From: an uncultured Prevotellaceae bacterium
Lineage (GTDB): Bacteria > Bacteroidota > Bacteroidia > Bacteroidales > Bacteroidaceae
Length of the DNA stretch: 47,270 bases
Assembly (NCBI GenBank): GCA_900316285.1
Contig: ONCG01000029.1
Location: 1 to 47,270 of the forward strand
Direction of reading: 5' to 3'
Below the pieces are notes generated by a model. It did no database searches, was not told the DNA's origin, and saw only the letters and a program-made list of their open reading frames with translations. Of the stretch, positions 8,625-17,097 are shown piece by piece. The position numbers and the translations under genes were made by a program. Position 1 is the stretch's first letter; each line of letters starts with the position of its first letter.

Positions 8625-8663
8625 CTATTCGGAATAGATACTCGGATTCGCTATTCGGAATAG
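8625..8663. promoter_or_regulatory. Pair of CTATTCGGAATAG palindromes
   Basis: Two identical 13-bp palindromes (CTATTC, G, GAATAG) begin at 8625 and 8651, exactly 26 bp apart. They lie between the 330-aa unknown gene and the HTH gene. The terminator hairpin at 8580 shares the half-site. They are most likely binding sites for an element-encoded regulator such as the neighbouring HTH protein. Confidence 0.65.
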
Positions 8664-8690
8664 TTGTATATGTCATTCTATAACAGAACT

Positions 8691-9683
8691 TTATAGGTTC
8701 CAATCAATGTACCTGCCATCCATCAGATACTTATTACGCTGTTCTTTATTAAAAACTCCGTTTAGTATGTCTCTGATGAGGATAAAGTCCTCATGACCTG
8801 AGATGATTTTCCACTCAGATGGACTGCCTGGTGCTATAGCTTTTGCTTTGGAGAAATCGTCTTGCGTTGAATAGCCTATCTCTCCGAACATATAGATGGC
8901 CCATATTCTGAAATCCTTACCTGATCGTTTTGAAGTTATGAATCCTAATTCCATAAACCACTGATAAATGATGTACCAGTATCTTTGTTGGTGAATGTAA
9001 TTGCGATTATTAAATAAAGAGTTCAAACCGTTGCCTATTTTATCCATATCAAGTCCATAACGGAAGATACTGTCAAATATCCTTCTTGCCTGTTCCCAAT
9101 CTTGGGCAAGCAGCATCTCTTTCTCATCAGGTAGTTCTCTCTTGGGAACATTCCTTTTTCTTTTTACCAAAGCTTTATGTTCAGAGTCTTGATTATTCTT
9201 TATCCTAGCGGCATCGACAAAAATATCAAAATAGGGCATAGCACTTATTATGGGAATATGAATGCTTGGAATCAATGGAGCTGGTACATTAACAGCTGCC
9301 TGATGAAGCTCGTCAAGAATCCTTTCGTCAATGTCAGGCTCACATGCCAAAAAATAATAGGTGATGCCTAAAACCGTATTCCTCTGGTAGAGCCAATCGA
9401 CTTCATGTTTTTGTTTCTTGGTACCCCAGTGATACAATTCTTTGCTTTCTCTGGCGACAGCCTCAGAATAATTGTCCCCTGCAGCTAATATCTCATTCTT
9501 GATACCCTCAGCAAGATTGAAAGCGTAGACAATGGGCAGTTCTTCTTGTGTAAGACATTTCTTATTGTTCTCTCTTCCCCAGTGAGGCTCATACATTGCC
9601 TTGACAATATCATAAGCCTCCTTTGTTACTTTCGGAGACCGGACGAGATCATTCTCTGTCTTATAGTATTCGGTATATTTCAT
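8691..9683 (-). CDS. Unknown protein linked to the integrase
   Basis: I do not recognise this 330-aa protein. It is soluble, mostly helical and rich in Tyr/Trp in its first half (EYYKTEND, LYHWGTKKQKHEVDWLYQRN). A basic central segment follows (KALVKRKRNVPKREL). The C-terminal domain has repeated aromatic residues (NYIHQQRYWYIIYQWFMELG) that could be a winged-helix or helical repeat. I choose the ATG at 9683; the in-frame codon two positions upstream is TTG. It begins 10 bases after the integrase stop and should be in the same operon. Proteins of similar size and place occur in Bacteroidota integrative elements without known function. Confidence 0.7.
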   Translation of the reverse strand: MKYTEYYKTENDLVRSPKVTKEAYDIVKAMYEPHWGRENNKKCLTQEELPIVYAFNLAEGIKNEILAAGDNYSEAVARESKELYHWGTKKQKHEVDWLYQRNTVLGITYYFLACEPDIDERILDELHQAAVNVPAPLIPSIHIPIISAMPYFDIFVDAARIKNNQDSEHKALVKRKRNVPKRELPDEKEMLLAQDWEQARRIFDSIFRYGLDMDKIGNGLNSLFNNRNYIHQQRYWYIIYQWFMELGFITSKRSGKDFRIWAIYMFGEIGYSTQDDFSKAKAIAPGSPSEWKIISGHEDFILIRDILNGVFNKEQRNKYLMDGRYIDWNL

Positions 9684-9693
9684 TATCAAATGT

Positions 9694-10968
9694 CTATTGT
9701 TTGTTATTCAGGTCGGAGAGATCAATATCCAATTTAATGGCATTTGCCGCTTTCTCTTTTTTTTCGTCGACAATCTTCGCATAAATTTGTGTTGTAGTCA
9801 CCTTCTTATGGCCGAGCATTTTACTAACTGTGTAGATGTCTGTTCCGTTGGTGAGTTGCAAAGTTGCATAGGTATGGCGGAAGCAGTGAAAAGTAATATG
9901 TTTCGTAATACCTGAAGCTTCAACCCATTTCTTAACAGGACGATTGATCCATGATGGGTCTTGTAGCCCTTCAAAGACAAGTCGGTCTGCATCGTCACGT
10001 TCACCACATAAGGAAAATGCTTGGTCAGAAATTGGCATATACTCTACACCCTTGGTCTTCTGTTGAGTAAAATGGAGTTGGTAATGTTCCTTGTCTTTCA
10101 CAATATCGCGCCACTTCAGTTGTTTGATGTCACTATGGCGCAATCCTGTCAAGGCAGAAAACAAGGCTGCTCTTTTGAGGATTTCGCTATCGCATGGTGT
10201 GGCTGCCAGTTGGTTGAGTTCTTCCTGTGTCAGATACTCGCGTTGGCTTTCCTCGTAGTATATGTTCTTAACCTTGGCTGCAAGGTCGATGGTCAAGTAG
10301 CCATCAATGAAGGCTTGATGAAGACCAGCCTTGAATATCGAGAAATAGGTCGAGGCGGTATTGGCTGATATGGTTCCTGTCTTACTACCGCCTTGTGGCG
10401 CGTTGACAAGGTAATCCTTGTAGTCTTCGATGAGGTTCACGTCAATGCTGCCGAATAGAAGGGGTTTCCCTCCAGTGTATAGCTTCATCAATGCCAGTTC
10501 TCTTTTCCAGTTCACTTGAATTGACTTGGAACTGTTCTTGTGACGTTTGTCCTTTAGCTCTTCAAAGTACTTGATGAAGTCGCACTTTGACCTTTCGTTT
10601 TGTGCTGCTTGTTCTGCCTCCGAGTCTGTGTACAAAGACTGATTATCGTATTCGTGCTGACGGAGGTCACGTACCTTGTCTGCAAAGATGCAGGCCTCTT
10701 GATCTTTTTGCGAGCGGCACATGATGATTCCATTGGCATCACGCTTGGGACGATAGTACGCTTTCCCATCTGGTAGAGTTCTTCCAGAACTATTCTTGTC
10801 AAAGATGGGTGTCGTTATATAGCGACCAAGTGGTTCATGCTTGCGAAGTGGTTTGTCTTTGCCTGGCTCAAAGACAGGAAAGCTTTCGATGAGCAATGAC
10901 CACTGCTCTTTGTATTCAGATTTACGGAGTATTACCTTGAATACCGTGCGCTTCATTGGAGTCTTCAT
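9694..10968 (-). CDS. Tyrosine recombinase (integrase) of the mobile element
   Basis: This 424-aa phage-type integrase should catalyse site-specific insertion and excision of the element. The N-terminal third looks like the arm-binding domain of Bacteroidota integrases and the middle (about 125-225) like the SAM-like core-binding domain. The catalytic residues are visible: Arg277 in TGLRHSD, a Lys near 304 (TQQKTKG), His361-x-x-Arg364 in FHCFRHTYAT, His387 in MLGHKK and the nucleophile Tyr396 in TTQIYAK. All are intact, so the enzyme is probably active. Its ATG overlaps the upstream HTH gene by 4 bases (ATGA type), which implies coupled translation. It lies about 700 bases from the chromosomal dnaK end, as expected for an integrase near the attachment site. 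Confidence 0.93.
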   Translation of the reverse strand: MKTPMKRTVFKVILRKSEYKEQWSLLIESFPVFEPGKDKPLRKHEPLGRYITTPIFDKNSSGRTLPDGKAYYRPKRDANGIIMCRSQKDQEACIFADKVRDLRQHEYDNQSLYTDSEAEQAAQNERSKCDFIKYFEELKDKRHKNSSKSIQVNWKRELALMKLYTGGKPLLFGSIDVNLIEDYKDYLVNAPQGGSKTGTISANTASTYFSIFKAGLHQAFIDGYLTIDLAAKVKNIYYEESQREYLTQEELNQLAATPCDSEILKRAALFSALTGLRHSDIKQLKWRDIVKDKEHYQLHFTQQKTKGVEYMPISDQAFSLCGERDDADRLVFEGLQDPSWINRPVKKWVEASGITKHITFHCFRHTYATLQLTNGTDIYTVSKMLGHKKVTTTQIYAKIVDEKKEKAANAIKLDIDLSDLNNKQ

Positions 10969-11528
10969 AACTTGATAGATTTATAAAGTTTGTCGATTTC
11001 TGATTTTGGAGCGTAAACATAGTTACCTATCTGTCGGGTAGGGATAGAGAACTTGCGGATGTGGGCCCATACGGATGAATCATGAATTCTGAACTTCTTT
11101 GAGATTTCACCGATGGTATAGCAATTCTCGGGTTCGAGATTGTATGTCTTGGGAATAGGCTTCTTAGCAGCCTTCCGCACTTTCTTCCTCAGTTCGTAAC
11201 GCTCATCCAAATCAGAACGTTTCAGTCTTAGCTGACGTTGGCCGAGATTAACGGACGGAAGTTTCTTTAACCGAATGTCACGATACAATGTACTACGTTC
11301 AACGCAGTACATTGCTATTGCCTCTGCTGCTGTTAGATACTCCTTGATGTCTGGAATTTCCTTCGCCATCTGCTCATACTTCTTTTCCTTCTCTTCCTGA
11401 GCCTTTTTCCTCTTAGAGGCTACAGCGGAACAGTTGTGAGAACAATACACAGCATCAATGGTGCGAATCTCAAAGATGGTTCCGCATATAGGGCACTTCC
11501 TTCGGATATGATAATTTGCCTTTGCCAT
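10965..11528 (-). CDS. Zinc-ribbon double-HTH protein, probable excision/arm-site factor
   Basis: The 187-aa protein begins with a treble-clef-like zinc ribbon (CPICG and YCSHNC, about 13-36) and a basic linker. Two excisionase-type helix-turn-helix units follow: EYLTAAEAIAMYCVERSTLY with a wing ending LGQRQLRLKRSDLD, and CYTIGEISKKFRIHDSSVWA with a wing ending GNYVYAPKSEID. Both have the pattern helix, turn, recognition helix, hairpin. Coupled to the integrase by a 4-base overlap, it probably bends DNA at the element end or regulates the integrase. It is the last element gene before the chromosome. Confidence 0.8.
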   Translation of the reverse strand: MAKANYHIRRKCPICGTIFEIRTIDAVYCSHNCSAVASKRKKAQEEKEKKYEQMAKEIPDIKEYLTAAEAIAMYCVERSTLYRDIRLKKLPSVNLGQRQLRLKRSDLDERYELRKKVRKAAKKPIPKTYNLEPENCYTIGEISKKFRIHDSSVWAHIRKFSIPTRQIGNYVYAPKSEIDKLYKSIKL

Positions 11529-11558
11529 TTCTTATATATAATAAGGTATATGTCTTTA

Positions 11559-11652
11559 AGTTTAACTTCGTCAACCTTTAAGTCGCGTGAACGATTTGGT
11601 GCAAATTTACGATAAATATCCGAAATCAGAGCCAAATATACAAAGTTTAACT
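11559..11652. repeat. Direct repeat AGTTTAACT at the element edge
   Basis: AGTTTAACT occurs at 11559-11567 and 11644-11652, flanking the presumed promoter of the integrase operon. Such short repeats near an integrase can be arm-type recombinase sites or part of the attachment core. This is only a suggestion because the other element end is outside the window. Confidence 0.3.
11602..11636 (-). promoter_or_regulatory. Promoter of the HTH-integrase operon
   Basis: The minus strand has TAAATTTG (11602-11609) and, 23 bases upstream, TTTG (11633-11636). The -7 box is a perfect consensus match, but the spacer is two bases longer than usual. The leader would be about 70 bases. Confidence 0.55.
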
Positions 11653-11691
11653 AAAACAAAAATCGGTGCAACTCAATGAGTTACACCGATT
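11651..11691 (-). terminator. Rho-independent terminator of dnaK
   Basis: On the minus strand the stem AATCGGTGTAACTCA pairs with TGAGTTGCACCGATT with one mismatch (11661-11691) and is followed by TTTTTGTTTT. It begins about 30 bases past the dnaK stop. The integrated element begins right behind it. Confidence 0.88.
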
Positions 11692-11723
11692 CGTTTATTG
11701 TTGCTTATTGCTGTTTATCAGCC

Positions 11724-13655
11724 TTACTTCACCTCCTCGAAGTCGGCATCCTGGACGTCGTCGTTGGGGTTGGACTGGGTTTGCTGTCCACCCTGGAAGC
11801 CGGAACCGCCCTGGGCACCGTTGAAGCCTGCGCCACCGGGCTGGGCACCACCTGCCTGGCTGTACATCTGGGCAGAGGCGGCCTGCATGACTTGGTTGAG
11901 GTTGTTGATGGCGTTGTCGATGGCTGTGACGTCGGCGGCCTTGTGGGCGTCCTTCAGCTGCTGGAGGGCGCTGTCGATGGCGGGACGCTGGTCGGCAGGA
12001 ATCTTGTCGCCGTTCTCGTTGAGGAAGGTCTCGGTGGAGAAGATCAGCGAGTCGGCCTGGTTGAGCTTGTCGACGCGCTCGCGCTCCTTCTTATCGGCCT
12101 CTGCGAACTGCTCGGCCTCAGCCTTCATGCGGTTGATTTCGTCCTCGCTCAGACCGGAGGAAGCCTCGATGCGGATGGCCTGCTCCTTACCGGTGGCCTT
12201 ATCCTTTGCCGACACGTTCAGAATACCGTTGGCGTCGATGTCGAAGGTGACCTCGATCTGAGGAACGCCACGACGTGCGGGGGCAATGCCTTCGAGGTTG
12301 AACTGTCCGATGGACTTGTTCTGTGCAGCCATCGGGCGCTCGCCTTGCAGCACGTGGATGGTGACTGCGGTCTGGTTGTCGACGGCCGTGGAGAAGGTCT
12401 CGGACTTCTTGCAAGGAATCGTGGAGTTGGCGTCGATGAGCTTCGTCATCACACCGCCGAGGGTCTCGATACCGAGCGTCAGCGGGGTCACGTCGAGAAG
12501 CACGATGTCGCCTACGCCGCCTTCCTTGTTGAGGATAGCACCCTGGATGCTGGCACCTACGGCCACCACCTCGTCGGGGTTCACGCCCTTCGAAGGCTCC
12601 TTGCCGAAGTAGTTCTTCACGAGGGTCTGCACAGCGGGGATACGGCTGGAGCCGCCCACGAGGATGACCTCGTCGATGTCGCTGGTGGAGAGCTTAGCGT
12701 CGCGGACTGCATTCTGGCAGGGCACGAGGCAAGCCTGGATGAGCGAGTGTGCGAGCTGTTCGAACTGAGCACGTGTGAGGGTCTTCACGAGGTGCTTGGG
12801 CACGCCGCCTTCAGCAGAGATGTACGGCAGGTTGATTTCGGTCGTGGTGGTGGAGGAGAGCTCGATCTTTGCCTTCTCGGCAGCTTCCTTCAGACGCTGC
12901 ATGGCCATCGGGTCCTTCGAGAGGTCGATGCCCTCGTCGGCCTTGAAGCCGTTCACCAGCCAGTCGATGATGACCTGATCGAAGTCGTCGCCGCCGAGGT
13001 GGGTGTCACCATTGGTGGAGAGCACCTCGAACACGCCGCCGCCGAACTCGAGGATGGAGATATCGAACGTACCGCCACCGAGGTCGAACACTGCGATCTT
13101 CATATCCTTGTTTGCCTTGTCGACACCATAGGCCAGAGCGGCTGCTGTAGGCTCGTTGACGATGCGCTGCACGTTCAGACCGGCAATCTGACCAGCCTCC
13201 TTCGTGGCCTGGCGCTGTGAGTCGGAGAAGTAGGCAGGCACGGTGATGACAGCATCGGTGACCTCCTGTCCGAGGTAGTCCTCGGCGGTCTTCTTCATCT
13301 TCTGCAGAATCATGGCCGAGATTTCCTGCGGGGTGTATTTGCGTCCGTTGATGTCGACACGCGGATAGCCGTTTTCGTTGATCACTGTGTACGGCACGCG
13401 CTCGGCCTCCTTGCGGGCCTGCTCATAGGTCTCACCCATGAAACGCTTGATGGAGTACACGGTGTTCTTCGGGTTCGTGATGGCCTGACGCTTAGCGGGG
13501 TCGCCGACCTTGCGCTCACCATCCTTCACAAAGCCAATCACGGAGGGAGTTGTGCGCTTACCCTCGCTGTTGGCGATTACTACTGGCTCGTTGCCCTCGA
13601 AAACGGCAACGCAGCTGTTGGTAGTTCCTAAGTCAATTCCAATAATCTTTCCCAT
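11724..13655 (-). CDS. dnaK: Chaperone DnaK (Hsp70)
   Basis: DnaK is the ATP-driven cytoplasmic Hsp70 that binds unfolded peptides, working with DnaJ and GrpE (neither is in this window). The 643-aa product shows phosphate-binding loops [14 protein letters not shown] (from residue 3) and [14 protein letters not shown], the adenosine motif [13 protein letters not shown], the interdomain linker [20 protein letters not shown], a complete substrate-binding domain, and the conserved acidic tail [12 protein letters not shown] place the start at 13655 (MGKIIG); the 19 codons further upstream are unconserved and lie in the leader. It is monocistronic with its own terminator. It is strongly codon-biased, which creates long meaningless frames on the other strand. 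Confidence 0.98.
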   Translation of the reverse strand: MGKIIGIDLGTTNSCVAVFEGNEPVVIANSEGKRTTPSVIGFVKDGERKVGDPAKRQAITNPKNTVYSIKRFMGETYEQARKEAERVPYTVINENGYPRVDINGRKYTPQEISAMILQKMKKTAEDYLGQEVTDAVITVPAYFSDSQRQATKEAGQIAGLNVQRIVNEPTAAALAYGVDKANKDMKIAVFDLGGGTFDISILEFGGGVFEVLSTNGDTHLGGDDFDQVIIDWLVNGFKADEGIDLSKDPMAMQRLKEAAEKAKIELSSTTTTEINLPYISAEGGVPKHLVKTLTRAQFEQLAHSLIQACLVPCQNAVRDAKLSTSDIDEVILVGGSSRIPAVQTLVKNYFGKEPSKGVNPDEVVAVGASIQGAILNKEGGVGDIVLLDVTPLTLGIETLGGVMTKLIDANSTIPCKKSETFSTAVDNQTAVTIHVLQGERPMAAQNKSIGQFNLEGIAPARRGVPQIEVTFDIDANGILNVSAKDKATGKEQAIRIEASSGLSEDEINRMKAEAEQFAEADKKERERVDKLNQADSLIFSTETFLNENGDKIPADQRPAIDSALQQLKDAHKAADVTAIDNAINNLNQVMQAASAQMYSQAGGAQPGGAGFNGAQGGSGFQGGQQTQSNPNDDVQDADFEEVK

Positions 13656-13725
13656 AATAGTACTTTTTTTTATTTTTGTTTTTAATATTTTTCGTTTTCC
13701 GCCTTCACACATCGAAGGCTTACGA

Positions 13726-13799
13726 CAAATTTACAACAAATGGCGTGCCAACTGACACGCCACTGCTGAATTCACAACAAATATGTGACAAATTGTCAC
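13726..13799 (-). promoter_or_regulatory. dnaK promoter with two inverted repeats
   Basis: On the minus strand TAAATTTG (13726-13733) matches the -7 consensus about 70 bases upstream of dnaK. The -33 position holds no TTTG. Instead an inverted repeat with perfect 7-bp arms TGGCGTG/CACGCCA occupies 13741-13762. A second perfect palindrome GTGACAA-A-TTGTCAC lies at 13785-13799. No CIRCE element is present. The repeats are placed like operators for a heat-shock regulator, which is an inference. Confidence 0.55.
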
Positions 13800-13845
13800 G
13801 TTGTTTGGCCCTTTTGTAGTTACTAAATACTTTTTTATCCTGCAA

Positions 13846-14246
13846 CTATGCTAACTTCCTCATCATCATTTATAACGGAAAACAACGGAAACATACGGAA
13901 ATAACGGAAATTTTGGGGGGTGGTTCCGTTCTGTGCTTTCTGAAAGATTTCATGACACAAACAGAAAAAACAACCTCAATTTCCGTTTCTTCCGAATGAT
14001 TTCTGTTTCATTTCCGTTATGGTGAATCATTCAAGAACTATTTGAAAATTCCCTATGCGAACTTCCTCATCATCATTTATAACGGAAAATAACGGAAACA
14101 AACGGAAATAACGGAAATTTTGGGGGATAGTTTCCGTTCTGTGCTTGCTGAAAGATTTCGTGACACAAACAGAAAAACAACCTCAATTTCCGTTTCTTCC
14201 GAATGATTTCTGTTTCATTTCCGTTATGGTGAATCATTCAAGAACT
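13846..14246. repeat. Two tandem copies of a ~194-bp unit (207-bp period)
   Basis: Copies at 13846-14039 and 14053-14246 are nearly identical, differing by a handful of substitutions. In each, four CGGAA motifs are spaced 10, 10 and 9 bp (13876, 13886, 13896, 13905 in copy 1). They are followed by the reverse motif TTCCG several times in the second half. No open frame fits. The duplication fills the gap between the dnaK promoter and the end of the GH3 gene. Confidence 0.92.
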
Positions 14247-14265
14247 TCCGGATGGCTACCGACGG

Positions 14266-16866
14266 CTATTTCACCTTTACCGTGAGGCGCTGGAGTTGGC
14301 TGTCGGCGCTGCTGCCACCCACCATGAGTTCGTGGCGACCGGGAACGACGCGGATGGTGTTGGTGTGCACATCCCAGCCTTCGAAGCGCTCGCGGGGCAG
14401 GTCGATGACCACCTGTCGCGTCTCGCCCGGAGCCAGCTGTACACGCTGGTAGGCACGCAGGCTCTTCAGCGGTCCGTCAGCATCGGCGAGATCGCGCATG
14501 TAGACCTGCACCACCTCGGTGCCGGCACGCTCTCCGGTGTTGGTGACGGCGACAGTGAGTTGGCCGTTCTTATACTTCGGACGGCCATAACGGAACGTGG
14601 TGTAGCTGAGTCCGTAGCCGAAGGGATACTGGGCGTCGCCCGTGAAATAACGATAGGTACGCCCGCGCATACGATAGTCGAGGAAGTCGGGCAGCTGGCT
14701 GACGCTCTTGTAGAACGTGATGGGCAGGCGGCCGGAAGGATTGTAGTCGCCGAAGAGCACATCGGCAACGGCTGTGCCGCCCTGCTCGCCAGGATACCAC
14801 GCCTGCAGAATGGCATCGGCCCACTGGCTCTCGCGTTCCAGTCCGATGGCCGAGCCCGAGCAGTTGACGAACACCACGCGGCGTCCGGCCTTGTGGAGGG
14901 CCTCGAGGACTTCGCGCTGAGCCCGCGGCAGGTCGATGCTGGTGCGGTCGCCTCCACGGAATCCCTCTTCGCTGACGCGCATCTCCTCGCCTTCAAGGCG
15001 TGGCGAGATGCCACCCACGAACACCACTACGTCGGCATCTTCGGTCTGCTTCAGGACTTCGTCGACGGAGAGCGGGCTGCGACGCACGAGGTCGAAGTCG
15101 AGGTGTGCGACGCCGTTGAACTGCACATAGTCGATCTGCACCTTGTAGGCGCGGCCGGCCTCGAGTTGCAACTCGCGGGCGAAGGTGGTCAGGTGGTGGC
15201 ATACCTCCCAGCGCTTCGTCAGCGTGTCGCCATCGATGATGACACGATAGCCGTCGTCGCCGGTGAGGGTGAGGAGAGCCTTTCCGCTCTCGCGCGGAGT
15301 AAGCGTGGCCTCATAGCGTGCACTGAAGTTCTCGAGCGACACACCCGGTGCGAACACCGTTGCACCGCCGTTGTCCTTCACGACGCCCTGCGTGTGGTAG
15401 CCATTGGTGACGGGGGCGCCTTCCTGCTGGGTGTTGTTCCAATAGGTGACACGCATGCCCTGCAGTCCGTCGGGCGTCGTCATCTCACCGAAGAGGCTCT
15501 CCTCGGCGATGTTGCGAGTCAGTCCGCAGCCCTTCACGAAGCGCGTCTGCGCGGCTTTCTGGCGAATGCCCTCGAGGATGGTGACGGTGTGCGTGGGATA
15601 GCCGTTGTAGTTGCCCCACATCATCGTAGAGTCGATGGCATTGGCACCGACCACCACCACGCGCATGTCTTTCTTCAGCGGCAGGATGGCATCGTTCTTC
15701 AGCAACACCATTCCCTCGCGGGCAATCTCCAGGGCTGTCTTCTTATGCTCCTTGCAGCCGATGACGCTCTCGGGAATGCTCGACCAAGGCACCATTTCGT
15801 CGCTATCGAAGTCGCCAAGGTCGAAGCGAGCCTTCAGCAGCCGGCGCACGCTCACGTCGATTTGTTCCTCGGTAATTTCGCCTGCTGCCACCGCCTCGGG
15901 CAGCGTCTTGTAGTTTTGTCCGCACTCCACATCGGTGCCTGCGAGCACAGCCTTTGCTGATGCCTCGTGGGCGTTGGCGGAATAGCCGTGACGGCCCTTC
16001 TCCCAGAAGTCGTTGACGGCCCAGCAGTCGCTCACCACCAGTCCCTGGTAGCCCCACTCATCGCGCAGAATCTGCTGCAGCAGACGGGTGTTGCCACAGC
16101 ACGGCTGGCCGTCCCAGCGCTGATAGGCACACATCACCTCGGCCACATGGCCCTCCTGCACCAGTGCCTTGAAGGCGGGCAGGTAGGTCTCCCAGAGGTC
16201 GCGGGCGGGAAGGTCCTCGACGTTGAACTGATGGCGGTTCCACTCCGGTCCGCTATGAATGGCGAAGTGCTTTGCACAGGCCAGCGTCTTCATGTATTTT
16301 CCGCCGCCAACATTGTTGCGCGAGAAGAAGTCGTCGGCATCGCCCTCCTGCAGGCCGCGCACAACGGCCAGTCCCATCTGTGCCGTGAGGAACGGGTCTT
16401 CGCCGTAGGTCTCCTGTCCGCGTCCCCAGCGCGGGTCGCGGAAGATGTTGATGTTAGGCGTCCAGAACGACAACCCCTGATAGCGCTGCATCTTCCCTGC
16501 CCGCTTCGCCACCATGTTTTTGGCACGAGCCTCATCGCTGGCGATGCTGAAGGCCCGGCGCACCAACGCATCGTCCCACGACGCAGCCATGCTCATGGTG
16601 ATGGGGAACACCGTTGCCGTGCCGTTGCGGGCGACGCCATGCAGCGTTTCGTTCCACCACTGGAAGGCCGGGATGCCCAGCCGCTGGATGGCTGGCGAGA
16701 CGTCCATCATGATTTTCGCCTTCTCTTCCAGCGTGAGTCGCTGGCAGAGGTCGCGAGCACGTTCTTCGCTCGAGAGCGACGGATTCTGATACGGCAGTCG
16801 TTGCTGCGCGAGGGCCCCAATGCTCCATGCGAGCAGGCAGACCAGGAGTGTGAATTTGGTTTTCAT
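14266..16866 (-). CDS. Secreted GH3 beta-xylosidase/beta-glucosidase with PA14 insert
   Basis: This enzyme should release terminal beta-linked xylose or glucose from plant-derived oligosaccharides in the periplasm or at the surface. The 866-aa product begins with a signal peptide (MKTKFTLLVCLLAWSIGALA, cleaved after AQ). The GH3 N-terminal barrel has the motif WWNETLHGVARNG, which favours the xylosidase-type branch, and the nucleophile Asp in GLVVSDCWAVND. A PA14-like domain (about 455-600, GMRVTYWNNTQQ) is inserted in the second domain, and a fibronectin-III-like domain closes the protein. The start is ATG at 16866. The nine residues upstream are not signal-like. No other glycosidase is adjacent, so it is not in a classic SusCD locus here. 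Substrate preference cannot be fixed by sight. Confidence 0.92.
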   Translation of the reverse strand: MKTKFTLLVCLLAWSIGALAQQRLPYQNPSLSSEERARDLCQRLTLEEKAKIMMDVSPAIQRLGIPAFQWWNETLHGVARNGTATVFPITMSMAASWDDALVRRAFSIASDEARAKNMVAKRAGKMQRYQGLSFWTPNINIFRDPRWGRGQETYGEDPFLTAQMGLAVVRGLQEGDADDFFSRNNVGGGKYMKTLACAKHFAIHSGPEWNRHQFNVEDLPARDLWETYLPAFKALVQEGHVAEVMCAYQRWDGQPCCGNTRLLQQILRDEWGYQGLVVSDCWAVNDFWEKGRHGYSANAHEASAKAVLAGTDVECGQNYKTLPEAVAAGEITEEQIDVSVRRLLKARFDLGDFDSDEMVPWSSIPESVIGCKEHKKTALEIAREGMVLLKNDAILPLKKDMRVVVVGANAIDSTMMWGNYNGYPTHTVTILEGIRQKAAQTRFVKGCGLTRNIAEESLFGEMTTPDGLQGMRVTYWNNTQQEGAPVTNGYHTQGVVKDNGGATVFAPGVSLENFSARYEATLTPRESGKALLTLTGDDGYRVIIDGDTLTKRWEVCHHLTTFARELQLEAGRAYKVQIDYVQFNGVAHLDFDLVRRSPLSVDEVLKQTEDADVVVFVGGISPRLEGEEMRVSEEGFRGGDRTSIDLPRAQREVLEALHKAGRRVVFVNCSGSAIGLERESQWADAILQAWYPGEQGGTAVADVLFGDYNPSGRLPITFYKSVSQLPDFLDYRMRGRTYRYFTGDAQYPFGYGLSYTTFRYGRPKYKNGQLTVAVTNTGERAGTEVVQVYMRDLADADGPLKSLRAYQRVQLAPGETRQVVIDLPRERFEGWDVHTNTIRVVPGRHELMVGGSSADSQLQRLTVKVK

Positions 16867-16890
16867 CGTCGAATAGTTCAATTGTGGTGT

Positions 16891-16898
16891 CAAAATTA
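16891..16898 (-). promoter_or_regulatory. Possible -7 box of the GH3 gene
   Basis: TAATTTTG on the minus strand fits TAnnTTTG and lies 24 bases before the ATG. No -33 box is seen, and the leader would be very short. Confidence 0.3.
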
Positions 16899-17025
16899 CA
16901 AAAAAAATTCTTCTTAGCAGCAGAAACCATGATATTTTTACGCAGAGTGTTGCGTATAAATCGCTACATCACGGGTCGCGAACCTTAATATTCTACAAAA
17001 TAATATGAAATTTCATGAAAAAAAA

Positions 17026-17055
17026 TTGGCGTGAAAGAAAAAATGCGTAACTTTG
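17026..17055 (+). promoter_or_regulatory. Promoter of the FKBP gene cluster
   Basis: TAACTTTG (17048-17055) is preceded at 19 bp by ATTG (17025-17028), close to the TTTG/TAnnTTTG consensus. The start codon lies 42 bases downstream with GAGAGAAAG in front. Confidence 0.7.
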
Positions 17056-17097
17056 CACGATTTTTGTACGTACACATTATAAAATTAAGAGAGAAAG

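Noticed and set aside
11676-13220. Long open frame opposite dnaK (514 codons)
   Set aside because: It is the antisense shadow of a strongly codon-biased dnaK, with low-complexity Leu/Val/Gly-rich translation.
13656-13799. CIRCE operator upstream of dnaK
   Set aside because: The inverted repeats present do not match the CIRCE sequence or its 9-base spacing.
13846-14246. Insertion sequence remnant
   Set aside because: There is no transposase fragment, no clear terminal inverted repeats and no open frame. It is listed as a tandem duplication instead.
14296-15960. A 554-codon frame opposite the GH3 gene
   Set aside because: It is antisense to conserved GH3 domains and its composition is typical of a shadow frame.
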